Assembly: GCA_021372185.1 (NCBI GenBank)
Contig: JAJFUY010000358.1
Location: 1 to 6,936 of the forward strand
DNA from: Chlamydiales bacterium
Lineage (GTDB): Bacteria; Chlamydiota; Chlamydiia; Chlamydiales; FEN-1388
DNA length: 6,936 nt
Direction of reading: 5' to 3'
Position numbers and translations under genes: made by a program. Below the pieces are notes generated by a model. It was not told the origin of the DNA. It did no database searches and saw only the letters and a program-made list of their open reading frames with translations. Numbering within the stretch: the first letter of the stretch is position 1; each line of letters opens with the position of its first letter. Positions 6,400 through 6,936 of this stretch are shown piece after piece.

Positions 6400-6936
6400 A
6401 CATCCTCTGTTGGCAATTGATCTACAATTACATATTGTGTTGATACATCCTCAAAACCAAAACCTAGCATGGTATATTTACCATCATTGCTTTTATAATG
6501 TCCAACCATAAATTCTTCTGGCAACCCAGTAAAATCAATTTTCACAAGCATGTTAGATAGGTAGTTAAATATTGTTTTTTTTAATTCAGACCATTCGAGT
6601 AAATTGTATACCTTAAAAAGAGTGCGTATCGCGGCTTCTTTGATTTTGATTAACGCTTCATTCACAGTCTTCAGCTGGATTGATTTACTGACGACAAAAG
6701 ACTCAAGCGTTAAGAGATTATCGACAAATGCCATAAAATATTTAATTAAGAACGAATCCACATAGTTTGCACCATCTTCGTAGAGCGACTCTGTAAGTGT
6801 AATAAAATTGGTTAAACACGTTCCTGAAAAGCTGCAATACTCTTTATAGACATTTTCTGTCTCAGTAGTACAGACCACAAGATCAAGGTGCCAGGTTTTA
6901 TTTAATAGTAAAACATACAATTTACCAACCTCGACA
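6396..6936 (-). CDS. Unidentified protein, C-terminal part only (5' end outside window)
   Basis: The reading frame is open to the right edge: five codons (Val-Glu-Val-Gly-Lys) precede the TTG at 6918-6920, and no ATG starts the frame there, so this is the tail of a longer gene rather than a gene starting at TTG. About 179 residues are visible. They begin with strand-like hydrophobic runs (LYVLLLN, LDLVV), continue as roughly 100 residues of probable amphipathic helices, and end in a strand-like, acidic tail (FMVGHYK, YTMLGFGFEDV, YVIVDQLPTEDV). The stop TGA overlaps the ATG of the next gene as ATGA, which suggests coupled translation. I do not recognise the family. A beta region followed by a helical lid is the layout of an Hsp70 C-terminus, but I see no diagnostic motif. 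The repeat motif shared by the next three proteins was not found here. Confidence 0.75.
   Translation of the reverse strand, partial: VEVGKLYVLLLNKTWHLDLVVCTTETENVYKEYCSFSGTCLTNFITLTESLYEDGANYVDSFLIKYFMAFVDNLLTLESFVVSKSIQLKTVNEALIKIKEAAIRTLFKVYNLLEWSELKKTIFNYLSNMLVKIDFTGLPEEFMVGHYKSNDGKYTMLGFGFEDVSTQYVIVDQLPTEDV

Noticed and set aside
6396..6920. A complete 174-residue gene starting at TTG 6920
   Set aside because: The frame is open upstream to the window edge and there is no start signal before the TTG, so it is treated as truncated.
6396..6936. A fourth paralogue of the helical-repeat set
   Set aside because: IRTLFKVY resembles the start of the repeat, but no second arginine follows at 21-22 residues and the hydrophobic register does not fit. 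Only the C-terminal part is visible, so it cannot be settled here.
1..6936. CRISPR array, tRNA, rRNA, insertion sequence or long direct repeats
   Set aside because: No repeated DNA segments of suitable length and spacing, no tRNA arm pattern, no terminal inverted repeats and no transposase motif were seen on either strand.

Overview
The window holds one block of four co-directional genes, all read from the minus strand (right to left), plus a 154-base non-coding tail at the left edge. In sense order these are: the 3' part of a gene cut by the right edge (6936-6396); a 500-residue protein (6399-4897); an 888-residue protein (4827-2161); a 666-residue protein (2155-155); then the structured tail (154-1). 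No product matches a family I recognise with confidence. I see no polymerase, helicase, protease, capsid or integrase motif, and the longer plus-strand reading frames are shadows of these genes.

The packing is very tight. The first two genes overlap at ATGA, the last two are 5 bases apart, and only the 888-residue gene has a real leader (69 bases, with a small hairpin). Ribosome-binding sites are absent or weak. The tail contains three stem-loops. Two of them gain pairs (G-U wobbles) only when folded as the minus-strand RNA, and none has a U tract as a bacterial terminator would. Taken together this looks most like the 3' end of a positive-sense RNA virus genome without poly(A), deposited in reverse complement. 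A phage or bacterial operon, or a DNA virus gene cluster, cannot be excluded. The host is unknown.

The most notable content is that the three complete proteins appear to be relatives of one another. They share an N-terminal block, a second block about 63-72 residues further on, and a repeated two-helix motif towards the C-terminus, with two arginines 21-22 residues apart. The last two proteins also align without gaps over about 87 residues. All three are predicted by eye to be almost entirely alpha-helical, in the style of helical-repeat (solenoid) proteins. The likely picture is a tandem gene triplication that diverged in length (500, 888 and 666 residues). Their products may act together, for example as structural or scaffold subunits, but this role is inference. 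A second oddity is an abrupt change of codon use in the last ~67 codons of the final gene, from T-ending to C-ending codons.
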